Below, one piece after another: positions 26,541 to 34,961 of a stretch of DNA of 64,000 bases. A model generated the notes under the pieces. It saw only the letters and a program-made list of their open reading frames with translations. It made no database searches and had not been told where the DNA came from. The position numbers were made by a program, and so were the translations under genes. Origin of the DNA: an uncultured Prevotellaceae bacterium (GTDB taxonomy: Bacteria > Bacteroidota > Bacteroidia > Bacteroidales > Bacteroidaceae); the NCBI GenBank assembly GCA_902784615.1, contig CACZVN010000001.1, positions 62,001 through 126,000 on the forward strand, given 5' to 3'. Numbering within the stretch: the first letter of the stretch is position 1; each line of letters begins with the position of its first letter.

Positions 26541-27659
26541 ATGAAGTTATCACAGTTTAAGTTTAGACTCCCAGAAGATCTGGTTGCACTCGAGCCCTCG
26601 TACCATCGTGACGAGTGCCGCCTGATGGTGGTACATCGCAAGAGCGGTAAGATTGAGATGACGAAGAAGGATGAGAACGGCGACGACCTCAAGGATGAAG
26701 AGGGCAATCCCGTCTATCTCGACTTCCGTAACATCCTGGACTACTTCGACGAGGACGACACCTTCGTCTTCAACGACACCCAGGTGTTCCCCGCCCGTCT
26801 CTACGGTACGAAGGAGAAGACCGATGCGAAGATCGAGGTGTTCCTGCTGCGTGAGCTCAATGCCGACCTGCGCCTGTGGGATGTGCTGGTGGAACCCGCC
26901 CGTAAGATCCGTATCGGCAACAAACTGTTCTTCGAGGAAGACGGTCCGATGGTGGCTGAGGTCATCGACAACACCACCAGCCGCGGACGTACGCTGCGCT
27001 TCCTCTACGACTGTCCCCACGATGAGTTCAAACGCGAACTCTTTGCCCTGGGAGAAGCCCCGCTGCCCCGTTATATCATCGACAAGCGCCCTGCTACCGA
27101 GGAGGATATGGAGCGCTTCCAGACGATCTACGCCAAGCAGGAGGGTGCCGTCACGGCTCCAGCCACGGGTCTGCACTTCAGCCGCGAGTTGATGAAGCGC
27201 ATGGAGATCCAGGGTATCAATTTCGCTTATATCACCCTTCACTGTGGTCTCGGCAGTTTCGATCCCATCGAGGTGGAGGATCTCACGAAGCATAAGATGT
27301 CGTCCGAGCAGATGTTCGTCACCAAGGAAGCCTGTGACCTCGTGAACACCACGAAGAATGCCGGCCATCGCGTCTGTGTCGTGGGCACCAGTACGGCCCG
27401 TGCCACGGAGACGGCTGTCGGCACCGACGGCATGCTGAAGGAGTACGAGGGGTGGACCAACAAGTTCATCTTCCCGCCTTACGAGTTCGGACTGGCCAAT
27501 GCGATGATCGGTAACTTCTACCATCCAGAATCCACGATGATGATGAGCGAGTGCTCCTTTGGCGGTTACGACCTGATCTATGATGCCTACAAGAAGGCCG
27601 TCAAGAACGGCTATAAGTTCGGCTGTTACGGTGATGCCCTATTGATCTTAGACGACTGA
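26541..27659 (+). CDS. queA: S-adenosylmethionine:tRNA ribosyltransferase-isomerase
   Basis: Transfers the ribosyl moiety of SAM to 7-deazaguanine in tRNA, making epoxyqueuosine. It has 372 residues. It begins [19 protein letters not shown] and contains the family phrases [28 protein letters not shown], THLGxG-type [16 protein letters not shown], and [23 protein letters not shown] 15-20-residue charged insertion near 40-60 ([14 protein letters not shown]) lengthens the N-terminal region compared with proteobacterial QueA. The stop overlaps the folK start by one base. Confidence 0.95.
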   Translation: MKLSQFKFRLPEDLVALEPSYHRDECRLMVVHRKSGKIEMTKKDENGDDLKDEEGNPVYLDFRNILDYFDEDDTFVFNDTQVFPARLYGTKEKTDAKIEVFLLRELNADLRLWDVLVEPARKIRIGNKLFFEEDGPMVAEVIDNTTSRGRTLRFLYDCPHDEFKRELFALGEAPLPRYIIDKRPATEEDMERFQTIYAKQEGAVTAPATGLHFSRELMKRMEIQGINFAYITLHCGLGSFDPIEVEDLTKHKMSSEQMFVTKEACDLVNTTKNAGHRVCVVGTSTARATETAVGTDGMLKEYEGWTNKFIFPPYEFGLANAMIGNFYHPESTMMMSECSFGGYDLIYDAYKKAVKNGYKFGCYGDALLILDD

Positions 27660-28081
27660 TGCACAAGGTATATTTAGGACTCGGCAGTAACCAGGGCGAT
27701 CGTCTGGAGCAGATCCAGAAGGCCATCCAACTCATCAGCGAGCGGGTGGGCAATGTGGTGCGCCAGTCGTCAATCATCGAGACCAAGCCCTGGGGCTTCA
27801 CTTCGGGCAGTCAGTTCCTCAATGGCGCCATCCTCGTGGAGTCCGACCTCAAGCCCCGCGAGATCCTCGGGATTACCAAGCAGATCGAGCGTGAGCTGGG
27901 ACGTGTGTATAAGGGCACGGCCTATCGCGACCGTACCATCGACATTGATATCCTGCTCTACGACGACTATAACATCGATACGCCTGATCTTCAGATTCCC
28001 CATCCGCTGATGTTCCAGCGCGACTTTGTAATGATCCCCCTCCGCGAGATCTGTCCGGAAATAAAAAACCCCGCTGATTAG
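27659..28081 (+). CDS. folK: 2-amino-4-hydroxy-6-hydroxymethyldihydropteridine pyrophosphokinase
   Basis: HPPK transfers pyrophosphate from ATP to hydroxymethyl-dihydropterin in folate synthesis. It has 140 residues. Motifs are LGLGSNQGDR at the N-terminus, YRDRTIDIDILLYDD (Mg-binding aspartates) near 86-100, and PHPLMFQRDFVMIPL. The enzyme is slightly short at the C-terminus, and its TAG stop lies inside the loop of the terminator. It is the last gene of the ftsX-to-folK operon. Confidence 0.95.
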   Translation: MHKVYLGLGSNQGDRLEQIQKAIQLISERVGNVVRQSSIIETKPWGFTSGSQFLNGAILVESDLKPREILGITKQIERELGRVYKGTAYRDRTIDIDILLYDDYNIDTPDLQIPHPLMFQRDFVMIPLREICPEIKNPAD

Positions 28082-28093
28082 CGGGGTTTATTG
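28066..28093 (+). terminator. terminator overlapping the folK stop codon
   Basis: Arms AAACCCCGC (28066-28074) and GCGGGGTTT (28081-28089) pair perfectly around TGATTA, followed by T-rich sequence. The folK stop codon is formed by the loop/stem junction. Confidence 0.88.
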
Positions 28094-28112
28094 TTTTCAA
28101 AGAATACTCTTC

Positions 28113-28382
28113 TTACTTACGCAGACCGAGGGCCTTGATGATGGCACGATAGCGGTTGATGTCGTTCGTGTAGAGGTACTTCAGCAGCTTACGGCGCTTA
28201 CCTACGAGCATAGTCAGCGAACGGGCTGTGACGTGATCCTTGTGATTCTTCTTCAGATGCTCAGTGAGGTGAGAGATGCGATAGGAGAAGAGGGCGATCT
28301 GAGCCTCAGGAGAACCAGTGTCTGTGGTGCCCTTGCCGAACTTTCCGAAGATCTCTTCCTTCTTGGCTTTGTCTAAATACAT
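28113..28382 (-). CDS. rpsO: 30S ribosomal protein S15
   Basis: Primary 16S rRNA-binding protein of the small subunit. It has 89 residues, the standard length, with GSPEAQIALFSYRISHLTEHLKKNHKDHVTARSL-type helices; the loop 'H..DH..R..L' that contacts rRNA and the closing KALGLRK are conserved. It is a single gene with a long leader back to the promoter box at 28494. In other bacteria S15 represses its own mRNA, and the leader here could serve that role. Confidence 0.97.
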   Translation of the reverse strand: MYLDKAKKEEIFGKFGKGTTDTGSPEAQIALFSYRISHLTEHLKKNHKDHVTARSLTMLVGKRRKLLKYLYTNDINRYRAIIKALGLRK

Positions 28383-28486
28383 AATTTTTAAGTGTGATTA
28401 ATTGTTGTTGCACATACATCTTTCTGACGCTCATCCCCCTAATCACTAAGGGTTTACGTCGTGGGATGCTTCGGATTTTCCGAAAT
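28383..28486 (-). promoter_or_regulatory. rpsO mRNA leader with hairpins (possible S15 autoregulation)
   Basis: About 100 untranslated bases lie between the -7 box and the ATG. A perfect TTCGGA-AAA-TCCGAA hairpin can form near the 5' end, followed by a stretch with paired CCC/GGG tracts. Autoregulation is inferred only by analogy. Confidence 0.35.
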
Positions 28487-28493
28487 GCGGCTG

Positions 28494-28501
28494 CAAAGGT
28501 A
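28494..28501 (-). promoter_or_regulatory. -7 box TACCTTTG upstream of rpsO
   Basis: Reverse-strand CGTACCTTTGCAGCC is a strong TAnnTTTG match about 112 bases before the ATG. Confidence 0.7.
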
Positions 28502-28543
28502 CGGCTTTTTTCTCACACCGCCAAATTTTTCCCTGATTTTTTG

Positions 28544-29437
28544 CTATTTGATGATCTTGAAGGCGACGTGCTTGTCGTACAGGGTGACGTAGAGGGTCTT
28601 GTCTTCACCAATGGCAAACCAGGAGGCCGCCGTGGGAATCCAGTACTCGCGCGTCTTCACGCCCGTATAGCGGTTCAGCACGTAGATATAGTCGGGGATG
28701 CCCGAACCTCCCACGCCGCAGATGATGGAATTGTCAACGATCAGGAAGTTGGATGAGTTCACTGTGCGCGGCTTGCTGATCCAGAGGGTCTCGTCGGTGT
28801 TGATATCCACGGCCACGATATAGTAGCCCTGCGAGTTCTTGTTGGGGGCCGTCGAGGCACACTCCGAGAAGTAGAGGACGCCGTCCTTCACCACGGCCCA
28901 TTCCACTCTCTGGAAGAGGCTGTCCTTGGGCGTGATGGTGATATTACGGGTGTTATACACCTTCTTTACCTCCTTCGAGGGGTCGAGTAGCATGATCAGG
29001 TGCGGGTCTCTGCCTCGGCAGGAGATGTCCTGCTCTGACTCTCCCCAGGGCAGGGGTTTGTCGCTCGGTGTCCGGCCGTAGATGGCCACGGGGAAGTCGC
29101 CGTCGGTGAACACATCGTTCAGCGCCCATTTGCCGTCATACACGGCGGGCACGCCCTCGGGGATCTTGAAGTCGGTGTCGTCCCAGCCGAGGGTGGGGTG
29201 GCCGATGATGTTGCCCAGTCTGAGAGAGGGCAGTGCGAGCGTGGTGTAGCTCTCCATCGGTTTAGAGAACTTGGTGCGCGCCAGCTGCAGCGTCTGGCTT
29301 TTGCCAGCGGGAGCCTTCGCGAGTGTCTTCCCGTTGAAGTCGGGCACGTTGATCAGTTTAATCTCTGTCTGGAAGTCCTGGGCGCCTGCTACAAGCGCGA
29401 GGCACAGGAGTGTGGTAAGGATTACGGACTTTTTCAT
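28544..29437 (-). CDS. exported protein, possible beta-propeller, function unknown
   Basis: A 297-residue protein with a signal peptide (MKKSVILTTLLCLALVAGAQ). The mature part has repeated beta-strand blocks with phrases such as VEWAVVKDGVLYFSE, YYIVAVDINTDETLWISK and YIYVLNRYTGVKTREYW. These resemble PQQ-like propeller blades, in which a value is tied to 'VDxxTGxxxW'. No catalytic motif is evident. It is monocistronic, between the rpsO promoter and a bidirectional terminator. The start at 29437 is chosen since it begins the signal peptide and lies downstream of the promoter box at 29472. Confidence 0.72.
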   Translation of the reverse strand: MKKSVILTTLLCLALVAGAQDFQTEIKLINVPDFNGKTLAKAPAGKSQTLQLARTKFSKPMESYTTLALPSLRLGNIIGHPTLGWDDTDFKIPEGVPAVYDGKWALNDVFTDGDFPVAIYGRTPSDKPLPWGESEQDISCRGRDPHLIMLLDPSKEVKKVYNTRNITITPKDSLFQRVEWAVVKDGVLYFSECASTAPNKNSQGYYIVAVDINTDETLWISKPRTVNSSNFLIVDNSIICGVGGSGIPDYIYVLNRYTGVKTREYWIPTAASWFAIGEDKTLYVTLYDKHVAFKIIK

Positions 29438-29471
29438 ATCATTTTGGGTTGATAGTTGATCATTCTGCCTG

Positions 29472-29479
29472 CAAAGATA
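29472..29479 (-). promoter_or_regulatory. -7 box TATCTTTG upstream of the exported propeller-like protein
   Basis: Reverse-strand TGTATCTTTGCAGGC sits 35 bases before the ATG at 29437. Confidence 0.7.
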
Positions 29480-29516
29480 CAAAAAAATCTGCAATCACAT
29501 CACATTCTGTACAAAA

Positions 29517-29555
29517 AACTCACTGGGGACGGTTCTCAGTGAGTTCAATTTTTTT
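29517..29555. terminator. bidirectional terminator with no assigned upstream gene
   Basis: Arms AACTCACTG (29517-29525) and CAGTGAGTT (29537-29545) pair perfectly. A T run follows at 29549-29555 on the plus strand and another on the minus strand. It lies between divergent genes, so no annotated transcript needs it. Confidence 0.65.
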
Positions 29556-29583
29556 GTGTAAATCACTAGATCGTCTCGATGCT

Positions 29584-29838
29584 GAGGGGTACCTTCCCCT
29601 CTGTGAAATAGAAGGGTGGGGGTGGGTGGAGGATAAAATAGAAACTTATTATGCGTACTGCGCACGCACGGTACGCGTGAGAAAGTCGTAACAAAATGTG
29701 TCAAATCCGTCAAATGCATCAAAAATGATATTGTATTACATTTCTATATTGTATTAGTGAGGGAGTGCTGCATTGTTAATATTTTATAATTTTTACCTTT
29801 TATTAGGGCTCTTTTGTGCGTTATTCAGATTAATGTGC
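29584..29838. other. intergenic stretch with hairpin and G-rich tract, no gene seen
   Basis: Contains a GAGGGG/CCCCTC hairpin (29584-29601) and a G-rich tract (29613-29632, three runs of three or more G plus GG runs). The rest is AT-rich. No credible coding frame or RNA gene was recognised. Confidence 0.5.
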
Positions 29839-29846
29839 TATATTTG
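29839..29846 (+). promoter_or_regulatory. -7 box TATATTTG upstream of the first barrel gene
   Basis: TATATTTGCAG sits 52 bases before the ATG at 29898. Confidence 0.6.
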
Positions 29847-29897
29847 CAGTCAAATAGTAAAAATTCATTTTTATTTAATCACTAAAATCAAAAGATT

Positions 29898-30389
29898 ATG
29901 AAAAAATTAATGATGATTGCAGCTATGATGCTGATGAGTATGGGTGCTTTCGCCCAGGAAGCTGGTAAGATGGCCGTTGGTGCTACCGTAAGTGACTATC
30001 TCGATTCTGACAGCCGTATTGCTATCGGTGCAAAGTTCCAGTACAGTCTTAATGAGAACTTCCGTCTTGATGCAGACTTCAAGCTCTATCCGAAGAAGTA
30101 TTATACAACATGTTGGAACCCGACAATCAACCTGAACTATCTGATCCCCATCTTCGATAAGTTCTATGTATATCCTCTCGCAGGTGCCGGATTGTTCGGA
30201 TACACTTGGGATTATGATGGTCATACAGATTCTGGATCTATGTTCACCGTCAAGTTTGGTGCAGGTGCAGAATATTACATTACAGAGCAGTTCAAGGGTC
30301 TCTTCGAGGCTTACTACCAGATTGCCAAGAAGAATGATTACAAGTACTCAGATCCCCTGATCTCTCTCGGTGTAGCTTACTGCTTCTAA
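29898..30389 (+). CDS. small outer-membrane beta-barrel protein
   Basis: A 163-residue protein: signal peptide MKKLMMIAAMMLMSMGAFAQ, then alternating strands with aromatic girdles (KFQYSLNENFRLDADFKLYP, LNYLIPIFDKFYVYPLAGAGLFGY, KFGAGAEYYITEQFKGLFEAYYQI) and a C-terminal phenylalanine (VAYCF). It fits an OmpA-like or OmpW-like eight-stranded barrel. The function is unknown. The next gene has an almost identical signal peptide, so the two look like diverged tandem copies. It is separated from that gene by a terminator. Confidence 0.82.
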   Translation: MKKLMMIAAMMLMSMGAFAQEAGKMAVGATVSDYLDSDSRIAIGAKFQYSLNENFRLDADFKLYPKKYYTTCWNPTINLNYLIPIFDKFYVYPLAGAGLFGYTWDYDGHTDSGSMFTVKFGAGAEYYITEQFKGLFEAYYQIAKKNDYKYSDPLISLGVAYCF

Positions 30390-30401
30390 AGTTATAATTG
30401 T

Positions 30402-30446
30402 CGCAGGGGGGACTATCTACGGATAATTCCCCCTGTGTGTTTTTTA
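30402..30446 (+). terminator. terminator between the two barrel genes
   Basis: CAGGGGGGA pairs with TCCCCCTG across a 15-base loop and is followed by GTGTGTTTTTT. Confidence 0.75.
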
Positions 30447-30473
30447 ATGACTTAATCCTAAAATCAACGAATT

Positions 30474-31028
30474 ATGAAGAAATTAATGATGATTGCTGCC
30501 ATGATGCTCATGAGCACGGGCGCATTTGCACAGGAGATGTTCATTAAGCCGATGGTCGGTGGTACACTTACCTCTCTGACAGGTGATAATGACTCTGACG
30601 CCAAGATGAAGGTCGGCCTCGTAGCAGGTGCTGAGTTTGGTTATCTGTTTAATGAGAAGATGGGTGTGACTGCTGGTGTGCTGTATGCCATGCAGGGCTG
30701 CAAATCAAAGGCACTTGACGAGAATTACAAGTTGGATTATCTGAACGTGCCCATCCTGTTCAACTACTACATCATTCCAGGATTGGCAGTGAAGGCTGGT
30801 GTTCAGCCCGGTTTCCTGATGAGAGCGAAGTTGAAGGATGTTGACATCAAGGATCATTTCAAGAAAATGGACCTTGCCATTCCTCTGGGCGCTTCTTACG
30901 AGATCAGCGATTTCGTGATTGATGCCCGCTACAACCTCGGCGCCCTGTTCAACATCAATGACCATGGTGATGCTAAGCTCCACAACAGCGTATTCATGCT
31001 GACCGTTGGTTACAAGATCCCCCTCTAA
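30474..31028 (+). CDS. porin-like outer-membrane beta-barrel protein
   Basis: A 184-residue protein of the 'porin family / outer membrane protein beta-barrel' type common in Bacteroidetes. After the signal peptide (MKKLMMIAAMMLMSTGAFAQ) come FIKPMVGGTLTSLTGD, AEFGYLFNEKMGVTAGVLYAMQG, LDYLNVPILFNYYIIPGLAVKAGVQPGF, YEISDFVIDARYNLGALF and the closing VGYKIPL. The LNVPIL..NYYI..GL.vkaG phrase is characteristic. No ligand can be assigned. No separate promoter box was found in the 27 bases after the upstream terminator. Confidence 0.87.
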   Translation: MKKLMMIAAMMLMSTGAFAQEMFIKPMVGGTLTSLTGDNDSDAKMKVGLVAGAEFGYLFNEKMGVTAGVLYAMQGCKSKALDENYKLDYLNVPILFNYYIIPGLAVKAGVQPGFLMRAKLKDVDIKDHFKKMDLAIPLGASYEISDFVIDARYNLGALFNINDHGDAKLHNSVFMLTVGYKIPL

Positions 31029-31049
31029 GACTTAGTCTTAATTGATATA

Positions 31050-31111
31050 GAGCGAGAAATCGCTTCCCCCAGCAAAAAAATATCGGGTGGAAGATGATTT
31101 CTCGCTTTTTC
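31050..31111 (+). terminator. long hairpin terminator running into the bipA promoter
   Basis: AGCGAGAAATC (31051-31061) pairs perfectly with GATTTCTCGCT (31096-31106). The inner GCTTCCCCC/GGGTGGAAG region extends it, and a T run follows. Confidence 0.8.
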
Positions 31112-31115
31112 TTTG

Positions 31116-31123
31116 TACCTTTG
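31116..31123 (+). promoter_or_regulatory. -7 box TACCTTTG upstream of bipA
   Basis: TACCTTTGCAGCCC sits 23 bases before the ATG. The -33 region lies inside the 3' arm of the upstream terminator hairpin. Confidence 0.65.
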
Positions 31124-31145
31124 CAGCCCAATTTAATAATTAGGT

Positions 31146-32948
31146 ATGCAGGATATCAGAAATATAGCAATTATTGCACATGTTGACCACGGTAAGACAA
31201 CGCTGGTCGATAAGATGATGCTGGCGGGAAATCTCTTCCGTGAGGGACAGAATCTCTCTAGTCAGGTGCTCGACGCCAACGACCTGGAGCGCGAGCGCGG
31301 CATCACCATTCTTTCTAAAAATGTGAGTATCAACTGGAAGGGCGTGAAAATCAATATCATCGACACCCCGGGACACTCCGACTTCGGCGGTGAGGTGGAG
31401 CGCGTGCTCAACATGGCCGACGGCTGTCTGTTGCTCGTCGATGCCTTCGAGGGTCCGATGCCCCAGACGCGTTTTGTGCTGCAGAAAGCCCTGCAGATCG
31501 GACTGAAGCCCATCGTGGTGGTGAACAAGGTGGATAAGCCCAACTGCCGCCCCGAGGAGGTGTATGAGATGGTGTTCGACCTGATGTTCTCGCTGAACGC
31601 CACCGAGGACCAGTTGGACTTCCCCGTGGTGTATGGCTCGGCCAAGAACGGATGGATGGGTGAGGACTTCAACAAGCCCACGACTGACATTACCTATTTA
31701 TTGGATAAGATCATCGAGGTGATCCCTGCGCCTGAGCAGGTCGAGGGTACGCCCCAGATGCTGATCACCTCGCTCGACTATTCGAGCTATCAGGGACGCA
31801 TCGCCGTGGGACGCGTGCATCGCGGACAACTGAAGGACGGCATGCAGGTGACCATCGCCCACCGCGACGGTACGATGGAGAAGACGAAGATCAAGGAACT
31901 GCATACTTTCGAGGGTATGGGTCACGTGAGGACCGAGAGCGTGGATTGTGGTGATATCTGTGCCGTGATCGGACTGGAGAAGTTCGAGATCGGCGACACC
32001 ATCTGCGACCTCGAGAATCCTGAGCCCATGAAGCCCATTGCCATCGACGAGCCTACGATGTCGATGCTCTTCACGATCAACGACTCGCCCTTCTTCGGCA
32101 AGGAGGGTAAGTTCGTGACCTCGCGCCATATTAACGACCGTCTGGAGAAGGAACTGGAGAAGAACCTCGCCCTGAAGGTGGAGCCTTTCGAGGACTCTAC
32201 GGATAAGTGGGTGGTCTCAGGCCGTGGTGTGCTGCACCTCTCCGTATTGGTGGAGACGATGCGCCGCGAGGGCTACGAGTTGCAGGTGGGACAGCCCCAG
32301 GTGATCTATAAGGAGATCGACGGCAAGAAGTGCGAGCCCGTGGAGGAACTGACCATCAACGTGCCCGAAGAGTTCGCCTCGAAGATGATCGACATGGTGA
32401 CCCGCCGTAAGGGTGAGATGACCTCGATGGAGAATCAGGGCGAGCGCGTGAATATCGAGTTTGATATCCCCTCGCGCGGTATCATCGGTCTGCGTACGAA
32501 CGTGCTGACGGCCTCGCAGGGTGAGGCTATCATGGCCCACCGCTTTAAGGAGTACCAGCCGTATAAGGGTGAGATCGAGCGTCGCGTGAACGGTTCGATG
32601 ATCTCGATGGATACGGGCAACGCCTTTGCCTATGCCATCGACAAACTACAGGACCGCGGTAAGTTCTTCATCGACCCGGGTGAGGATGTGTATGCAGGAC
32701 AGGTGGTAGGCGAGCATGTGCACGACAACGACCTCGTGGTCAATGTCTGCAAGGCCAAGCAGCTCACCAACGTTCGTGCCTCGGGTACCGACGATAAGGC
32801 CCGCATCATCCCCAAGACCGTCATGTCGCTCGAGGAGTGTCTCGAATACATCAAGCAGGACGAGCTGGTAGAGGTAACTCCCAAGTCCATGCGTATGCGC
32901 AAGACCATCCTCGATCACGATCAAAGAAAAAAGGCAAATAAGGTATAA
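31146..32948 (+). CDS. typA: translational GTPase BipA/TypA
   Basis: Ribosome-binding GTPase involved in 50S assembly and stress adaptation. It has 600 residues, the normal size. G1 AHVDHGKTT is at about 11-19. The switch region [11 protein letters not shown]3 [15 protein letters not shown] and G4 NKVDKP follow, then EF-G-like domains and the TypA-specific C-terminal domain. It is monocistronic, with a strong promoter and a terminator 3' of the stop. Confidence 0.97.
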   Translation: MQDIRNIAIIAHVDHGKTTLVDKMMLAGNLFREGQNLSSQVLDANDLERERGITILSKNVSINWKGVKINIIDTPGHSDFGGEVERVLNMADGCLLLVDAFEGPMPQTRFVLQKALQIGLKPIVVVNKVDKPNCRPEEVYEMVFDLMFSLNATEDQLDFPVVYGSAKNGWMGEDFNKPTTDITYLLDKIIEVIPAPEQVEGTPQMLITSLDYSSYQGRIAVGRVHRGQLKDGMQVTIAHRDGTMEKTKIKELHTFEGMGHVRTESVDCGDICAVIGLEKFEIGDTICDLENPEPMKPIAIDEPTMSMLFTINDSPFFGKEGKFVTSRHINDRLEKELEKNLALKVEPFEDSTDKWVVSGRGVLHLSVLVETMRREGYELQVGQPQVIYKEIDGKKCEPVEELTINVPEEFASKMIDMVTRRKGEMTSMENQGERVNIEFDIPSRGIIGLRTNVLTASQGEAIMAHRFKEYQPYKGEIERRVNGSMISMDTGNAFAYAIDKLQDRGKFFIDPGEDVYAGQVVGEHVHDNDLVVNVCKAKQLTNVRASGTDDKARIIPKTVMSLEECLEYIKQDELVEVTPKSMRMRKTILDHDQRKKANKV

Positions 32949-32951
32949 TAG

Positions 32952-32983
32952 AAGATCCCCCAGCCAATCGGTTGGGGATCTTT
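32952..32983. terminator. terminator between bipA and luxS
   Basis: AAGATCCCC...CAGCC and GGTTGGGGATCTT pair around AATC and are followed by TTTATT. It lies between convergent genes and could act on both strands. Confidence 0.8.
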
Positions 32984-32984
32984 A

Positions 32985-33479
32985 TTATGCGTCGGCGAAG
33001 ACCTTACCGTCGTCGAGGGTAATCTGCAGTTTTGTGTATTCGCAGTGGAAATCGTTCTTCAGACGGTCGAGGTAGCGGGCGCACTCCCATTTGCACATGG
33101 GGAGGTCGTGGAGCAGGTAGTTGCCACAGGCCTCAGGACGGGTGGCAGGCACTTCCGTCTGCGTGAGGATCCACTCCAGACAGCGGATGGTAAGCTGGCG
33201 CATGTCCTCGACGGAGTAAGAGCCCGTCATGATGATATACATGCCCGTGAGACAGCCCATGGGACCTACATATACCACATCCTCCTTGGCCTCGGAGTTG
33301 CGGAACCAAGTGGCCATGAGGTGCTCCAGACTGTGCATGGCGGCAGGTGCCACGGCGGGTTCCTGGTTAGGCTCCGTGATGCGCAGGTCGTAGGTGGTGA
33401 AACCCTTGTCTTCACGAGATACGTAGATGCCCGGCTTCAGGCGGGTGTGATCAATGGTGAAACTCTGTATGACTTCCAT
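32985..33479 (-). CDS. luxS: S-ribosylhomocysteine lyase (autoinducer-2 synthase)
   Basis: Cleaves S-ribosylhomocysteine to homocysteine and the AI-2 precursor DPD. It has 164 residues. The metal-binding HSLEH (about 49-53) and the cysteine region GPMGCLTG and EACGNY are conserved. It lies 29 bases downstream of the Pfs nucleosidase, which makes its substrate, so the two steps of S-adenosylhomocysteine recycling are in one operon. The spacer is made of CATTAAA heptamers. Confidence 0.97.
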   Translation of the reverse strand: MEVIQSFTIDHTRLKPGIYVSREDKGFTTYDLRITEPNQEPAVAPAAMHSLEHLMATWFRNSEAKEDVVYVGPMGCLTGMYIIMTGSYSVEDMRQLTIRCLEWILTQTEVPATRPEACGNYLLHDLPMCKWECARYLDRLKNDFHCEYTKLQITLDDGKVFADA

Positions 33480-33485
33480 GTTTTA

Positions 33486-33513
33486 CATTAAACATTAAAG
33501 ATTAAACATTAAA
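33486..33513 (-). repeat. four tandem CATTAAA heptamers overlapping the pfs stop
   Basis: CATTAAA, CATTAAA, GATTAAA and CATTAAA (plus-strand reading) are contiguous between pfs and luxS. The pfs stop codon lies inside the last unit. Confidence 0.85.
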
Positions 33514-34138
33514 GACTCTCGATAAAGGTCTTGGTCGTGAGGAAGGATTTCTCGGCAACGGTGTCCCAGAAGTTGTGATACTGCGAGGCATCAGTGTCGC
33601 GCAGAGGGATATCGCTGATGAGTCGGAACGAGATAAACGGCACCTTATAGATATAACACGTCTGCGCGATGGCACAACTCTCCATATCGACGGCCTTGGC
33701 CTCGGGGAAGTGGCCGATGATCTCGCGCATCTTCTCCTTGGTATCGACAAACCAGTCGCCCGTAACGATAAGACCAGGTTTGGCACCTGTGAGTTTGGCT
33801 TTCTCCAAGAGGTAGGGATCGGCCTGATAACGGGCGGGGAGGCCTTGCACCTGTCCATAGACGGTGGTTTCGTCGATGGCCTTGCCACAATATACATCGT
33901 GGTAGGTGAGTTCGGAACTAACCACCACATCCTGCAGATTGATGTCATCGCCATTGCCACCTGCACAACCTGAGGAGATAATGCAATCGGGCTTATACTG
34001 GCGGATCATCTCCACCGTCTGGATGGCGGCATTCACAGTGGCAATGCCACTCTTCTGGAGAATCACTTTGTCTTCGGGGAATAATGGACGGAGCTGCTTC
34101 AGCTCCTTATCCATTGCTACGATAATTCCAATCTTCAT
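33509..34138 (-). CDS. mtnN: 5'-methylthioadenosine/S-adenosylhomocysteine nucleosidase
   Basis: Pfs/MTAN removes adenine from S-adenosylhomocysteine and methylthioadenosine. It has 209 residues. It begins MKIGIIVAMDKELKQL and has IISSGCAGGN, the nucleoside-binding AVDMESCAIAQTCY (catalytic glutamate) and FRLISDIPL with its aspartate. Compared with E. coli it is slightly shorter. It is located upstream of luxS and downstream of a SpoU methylase in one operon. Confidence 0.95.
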   Translation of the reverse strand: MKIGIIVAMDKELKQLRPLFPEDKVILQKSGIATVNAAIQTVEMIRQYKPDCIISSGCAGGNGDDINLQDVVVSSELTYHDVYCGKAIDETTVYGQVQGLPARYQADPYLLEKAKLTGAKPGLIVTGDWFVDTKEKMREIIGHFPEAKAVDMESCAIAQTCYIYKVPFISFRLISDIPLRDTDASQYHNFWDTVAEKSFLTTKTFIESL

Positions 34139-34144
34139 ATCTTG

Positions 34145-34168
34145 ACTTTTTTACCTTTTTACCTTTCT
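34145..34168 (-). repeat. three tandem RGTAAAAA-type octamers overlapping the methylase stop
   Basis: On the coding strand AGAAAGGT, AAAAAGGT and AAAAAAGT are contiguous. The tract encodes the last residues (KVKR) and stop of the SpoU methylase, then runs to the pfs start region. Confidence 0.8.
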
Positions 34169-34897
34169 CTGTCTGACGGCCTCGTACATCAGGATGGCGG
34201 CAGAGACGCTGACATTGAGGGAGTCGAGACGGCCCAGCATCGGGATGCGGATGTGGGCGTCGGCTGCCTCGCGCCACTGTTGGGAGAGACCTGTCGATTC
34301 CGTGCCCATCACGATGGCGGTGGCTTGGCGCATGTCGTAGTCGTAGTACTCGTAAGAGTCCTGCAACTGGGCGGTGAGGATCTGGACCTGATGCGCCTTG
34401 AGGAAGGCGATACACTCCTCGGAGGAGCAGACGGCCGTGGGGACACAGAAGACCCCACCGATGCTGGCGCGGATGACGTTGGGATTATAGACATCCGTCA
34501 GTGGGTCGCAGACGATCACGGCATCCACCCCAGCGGCCTCCGCCGTACGCAGGACGGCTCCCAGGTTGCCTGGTTTCTCCACGCTCTCGAGCACCACGAT
34601 CAGCGGATCCTCCTTCAGACGGAGATCCGTCAGGGTATGCTCCTTGCACTTCACCACTGCGATCATCCCCTCCGTACTCCCTCTATAGGCCATCTTCTCA
34701 TAGACAACGGCGTTGACATTCTCATCTTTCTTATAGAGTTCCACCACCTCGTAGCCACAGGCGACGCAGTGCTCGATCTCGCGCTGGCCCTCGACGACGA
34801 AGAGACCCTCCTCGCGACGGAGGGAGGACTTCTGCTGCAGGGCCACGACGTGCTTCACGCGGGTGTTCTGGACGCTGGTGATGATATTTTCTTCCAT
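34151..34897 (-). CDS. TrmH/SpoU-family RNA 2'-O-methyltransferase
   Basis: SPOUT-fold methyltransferase of 248 residues using SAM. An N-terminal substrate-binding part (VVEGQREIEHCVACGYEV, about 30-47) precedes the knotted catalytic domain with its three SpoU motifs: LESVEKPGNLGAVLRTAEA near 108, VMGTESTGLS near 197, and IPMLGRLDSLNVSVSAAI near 219-236. The target (rRNA or tRNA position) is unknown. It heads the operon with pfs and luxS, both of which process the SAM-derived by-product SAH. The promoter box lies at 34906-34913. Confidence 0.92.
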   Translation of the reverse strand: MEENIITSVQNTRVKHVVALQQKSSLRREEGLFVVEGQREIEHCVACGYEVVELYKKDENVNAVVYEKMAYRGSTEGMIAVVKCKEHTLTDLRLKEDPLIVVLESVEKPGNLGAVLRTAEAAGVDAVIVCDPLTDVYNPNVIRASIGGVFCVPTAVCSSEECIAFLKAHQVQILTAQLQDSYEYYDYDMRQATAIVMGTESTGLSQQWREAADAHIRIPMLGRLDSLNVSVSAAILMYEAVRQRKVKR

Positions 34898-34903
34898 AAT
34901 CGC

Positions 34904-34936
34904 TGCAAAATTACAAAAATTCTTCGTAATTTTGCA
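34904..34936. promoter_or_regulatory. mirror-image divergent promoters in an 11-bp inverted repeat
   Basis: TGCAAAATTAC (34904-34914) and GTAATTTTGCA (34926-34936) are perfect inverted arms. Each contains a TAATTTTG -7 box, at 34906-34913 for the leftward methylase operon and 34927-34934 for the rightward YfhO gene. The boxes point away from each other. Confidence 0.7.
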
Positions 34937-34961
34937 CGCAGAACCAAAAAACTTACAAGAT

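Noticed and set aside
29610-29635. G-quadruplex upstream of the barrel gene
   Set aside because: Only three runs of three or more G are present, with GG runs making up the fourth; too weak to call.
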